Shown one piece after another: positions 62,331 to 64,000 of a stretch of 64,000 nucleotides of DNA. The stretch's first letter is position 1, and each line of letters starts with the position of its first letter. A program made the position numbers and the translations under genes. The notes below the pieces were generated by a model. The model was not told the DNA's origin. It saw only the letters and a program-made list of their open reading frames with translations, and made no database searches. Source of the stretch: Rhodospirillaceae bacterium (GTDB lineage Bacteria; Pseudomonadota; Alphaproteobacteria; SP197); contig PBNE01000006.1 in the NCBI GenBank assembly GCA_002722885.1, positions 333,894 to 397,893 of the forward strand. Reading direction: 5' to 3'.

Positions 62331-63003
62331 ATAGAGTCTCGATCTGGGCAAAGCCGTCGTCGACCGCGCGGAACTTGCGACGAATGCGTTTGATGTGGCT
62401 GTCGATCGTGCGGTCATCGACATAGATGTTCTCGTCATAGGCCGCGTCGAGAAGCTGGTCGCGGCTCTTCACATGGCCCGGACGCAGGGCAAGAGACTTG
62501 AGGATCAGGAACTCGGTCACGGTCAGTATTACGTTGTCCCCGTGCCAGGTGCAGCGGTGGCGCGCCGGGTCCATGGCGAGACTACCGCGGACCATCGGCG
62601 GTTCATCCTCGTCGTCCTCGTCACGCATGCCGGAGGCAAGCTCCATGCGGCGCAAGACAGCCCGAATGCGTTCGGTCAGGAGGCGCAGAGAGAAGGGCTT
62701 GGTGATGTAATCATCGGCTCCCATGCGCAGGCCAAGAGCCTCATCGGTCTCATCGGTCAGCGAGGTCAGAAAAATCACCGGTAAATCCTGCTCGCGGCGC
62801 AGCCGTGTGAGCAGTTCCATACCGTCCATCTTGGGCATCTTGATATCCAGAACGGCCAGATCGGGGGGGGTCTCGGCAACTTCCCGCAGCGCTTCGACGC
62901 TGTCGGAGAAACAACGGACCTTGTAGCCTTCCGCTTCCAGTGCCATGGAGACCGAGGTCAGGATGTTCTGGTCGTCGTCGACAAGTGCAATGGTTTGACT
63001 CAC
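62299..63003 (-). CDS. chvI: Response regulator, ChvI-like (OmpR family)
   Basis: A 234-residue protein from GTG 63003 ([20 protein letters not shown]). The receiver has the acidic DDD pocket, phospho-Asp in [13 protein letters not shown], Thr in FLTSLTD and Lys in ITKPF. The C-terminal winged helix has [19 protein letters not shown] and [15 protein letters not shown]. It partners ChvG, encoded just downstream. A longer in-frame start upstream adds a non-conserved leader. Confidence 0.93.
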   Translation of the reverse strand: MSQTIALVDDDQNILTSVSMALEAEGYKVRCFSDSVEALREVAETPPDLAVLDIKMPKMDGMELLTRLRREQDLPVIFLTSLTDETDEALGLRMGADDYITKPFSLRLLTERIRAVLRRMELASGMRDEDDEDEPPMVRGSLAMDPARHRCTWHGDNVILTVTEFLILKSLALRPGHVKSRDQLLDAAYDENIYVDDRTIDSHIKRIRRKFRAVDDGFAQIETLYGAGYRYKEA

Positions 63004-63143
63004 GGGAACATAACTCGCGCGCGAAATGGTGGTTTGTGTGGCAAGCATCAGTATAGCGCTCCTGCTGGCAGAGTTGGAAGTGGCGCAGAACGTGATCATG
63101 ATCGGCGCCCCAAGCCTATGTTGATCCAGACCAAGGCAAGACT

Positions 63144-63848
63144 ATGACGGAACCGGGACCAATTGCGGGCGCGCGCCGTTTGTTGCGGGAGCAGCGCTTC
63201 GGGACACTGGCTACGCTCACGCCGGACGGGGCGCCTTTCGCCAGCCTTGTCGGCTGTGCCACCGACAGCCGGGGCGCACCAATTCTGCTGCTGTCCGACC
63301 TTGCGGTTCACACGCGCAATGTGAAGGTGGACGGTCGGGTGTCGCTGTTGCTCGACGGCAGCTGCGATAGTGCATCCCGCCTGATGGGCGAACGGTTAAG
63401 CGTTTCCGGACGTCTCGCGCCGTGCTCTGCCGATGAGGTCCGGCGCCGGTATCTTGCTCGCCATCCTGATGCGGCAATGCTGCTTGATATGGCTGATTTC
63501 CGGTTCTATCGCCTGTCCGTCGAGCATGCGCATCAGGTGGCTGGGTTCGGAAAGATTGATCAGTTTGCCCCTGATGATCTGCTTGTGCCGACAGCGCTCG
63601 CTGATGAACTGGATGCTCTGGCGCCCAGCGCGATCGACCACATGCATGCCGATCATGCCGATGCTGTGTGTCTGATGGCAGGCGGGGACTCGGACGCGGT
63701 GATCGTTGGGATCGACGCCGACGGCATGAACTTGATCCAAGGACACCACCCTGTTCGCATCATGTTCGCGGCGCGTTTGTCATCGATTGAAGGACTTCGT
63801 GAAAGCATCACCGAAGTTGTCAGACAGATTCGCAGAAATTCTGGATGA
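63144..63848 (+). CDS. HugZ-like pyridoxamine 5'-phosphate oxidase-fold protein with DUF2470
   Basis: A 234-residue protein. The N-terminal split-barrel (about 5-140) shows ARRLLREQRFGTLATLTPDG, LLLSDLAVHTRNVK and VSLLLDGS. The C-terminal DUF2470 part has IDHMHADHADAVCLMAGG and GIDADGMNLI, as in HugZ/HutZ haem-utilisation proteins. It may bind haem or flavin; haem oxygenase activity is not proven. It is divergent from chvI, with 140 bases between. Confidence 0.88.
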   Translation: MTEPGPIAGARRLLREQRFGTLATLTPDGAPFASLVGCATDSRGAPILLLSDLAVHTRNVKVDGRVSLLLDGSCDSASRLMGERLSVSGRLAPCSADEVRRRYLARHPDAAMLLDMADFRFYRLSVEHAHQVAGFGKIDQFAPDDLLVPTALADELDALAPSAIDHMHADHADAVCLMAGGDSDAVIVGIDADGMNLIQGHHPVRIMFAARLSSIEGLRESITEVVRQIRRNSG

Positions 63849-63974
63849 ATCCCGGGTTGAGCCTGATTCCGGCCTTGCCTTGCCGTGATCCATCGGCTTT
63901 GAATCGTCCAATTCCGCGGCGGGTCGGAGCAAATCCGCCCGCACAACTAATGCGACCGGGAGGTCGAAGCAGAC

Positions 63975-64000
63975 ATGGCAATCCATGGACCAGTTCACAG
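63975..64000 (+). CDS. Possible gene start running off the window
   Basis: ATG 63975 follows a GGGAGG box at 63958-63963, about eleven bases away. Only eight full codons (MAIHGPVH) are visible, so the product cannot be named. Confidence 0.35.

Noticed and set aside
1-64000. CRISPR arrays, tRNA, rRNA or insertion sequences
   Set aside because: No regularly spaced repeats, no tRNA-like T-loop patterns with matching arms, and no transposase motifs were seen.

Overview
The window reads as a chromosomal segment of a GC-rich alphaproteobacterium, probably Rhodospirillales-like. I infer this from gene content: zapA - 6S RNA - 5-formyl-THF cyclo-ligase, a class I lysyl-tRNA synthetase, the small heat-shock protein/DUF1150 pair, a ChvG/ChvI two-component system, a bactofilin, and a tkt-gap-pgk-fba-efp run. 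I found no rRNA, tRNA, CRISPR array, insertion sequence or intact prophage.

Layout. 1-7.3 kb: a CocE/NonD hydrolase (cut by the window edge) and an M81 (MlrC-like) metallopeptidase on the minus strand, divergent from a large DUF3604 PHP-like protein; then a methyltransferase and a GNAT acetyltransferase. 7.3-14.7 kb: a minus-strand run of envelope and core genes (MotB/OmpA-like coiled-coil protein, MotA-like channel, a second OmpA protein, inositol monophosphatase family protein, EF-P, ThiE-like protein, class I aldolase). 14.7-17.6 kb: a plus-strand pair, an aromatic-amino-acid-lyase homologue overlapping a UbiD decarboxylase. The lyase has Gly-Pro-Gly where the MIO-forming Ala-Ser-Gly should be; this is the most unusual protein in the window. 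17.6-23.9 kb: pgk, gap, an enolase-superfamily remnant, tkt, then DUF4164-zapA-ssrS-fau. 23.9-30.9 kb: a catabolic-looking cluster (two tandem CocE hydrolases, an SDR, a SxxK serine hydrolase, a DUF2817 peptidase).

31-41 kb holds a DinG/XPD-type helicase, lysyl-tRNA synthetase, SDRs, an AlkX/YcaQ-type protein, a bactofilin and a decayed patch with FecR, S24-repressor and holin fragments. 42-44.5 kb encodes urease accessory proteins UreE-F-G-D without the urease subunits. 44.5-53.9 kb has a VWA/MoxR pair, a methyltransferase, an aminotransferase, pyrD, a LysE exporter, a uracil-DNA glycosylase, a kinase and a HAD phosphatase. 54-56 kb is the glutathione-dependent formaldehyde oxidation pair. 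56.7-57.6 kb is a heat-shock unit: a sigma-32-like promoter, a ROSE-like RNA thermometer, hsp20 and DUF1150. 57.7-63.8 kb has two DMT permeases, a broken M23 peptidase, ChvG/ChvI and a HugZ-like protein.

Degraded genes are common. I count about nine: an enolase-superfamily protein, TerB, an SDR, FecR, an S24/holin scar, a histidine kinase, a universal stress protein, a dienelactone hydrolase and an M23 peptidase. Several carry more than one lesion, which suggests real decay rather than only sequencing error. Tandem hydrolase genes, a formaldehyde pathway and several DMT permeases suggest a heterotroph that uses peptides, amides or esters.
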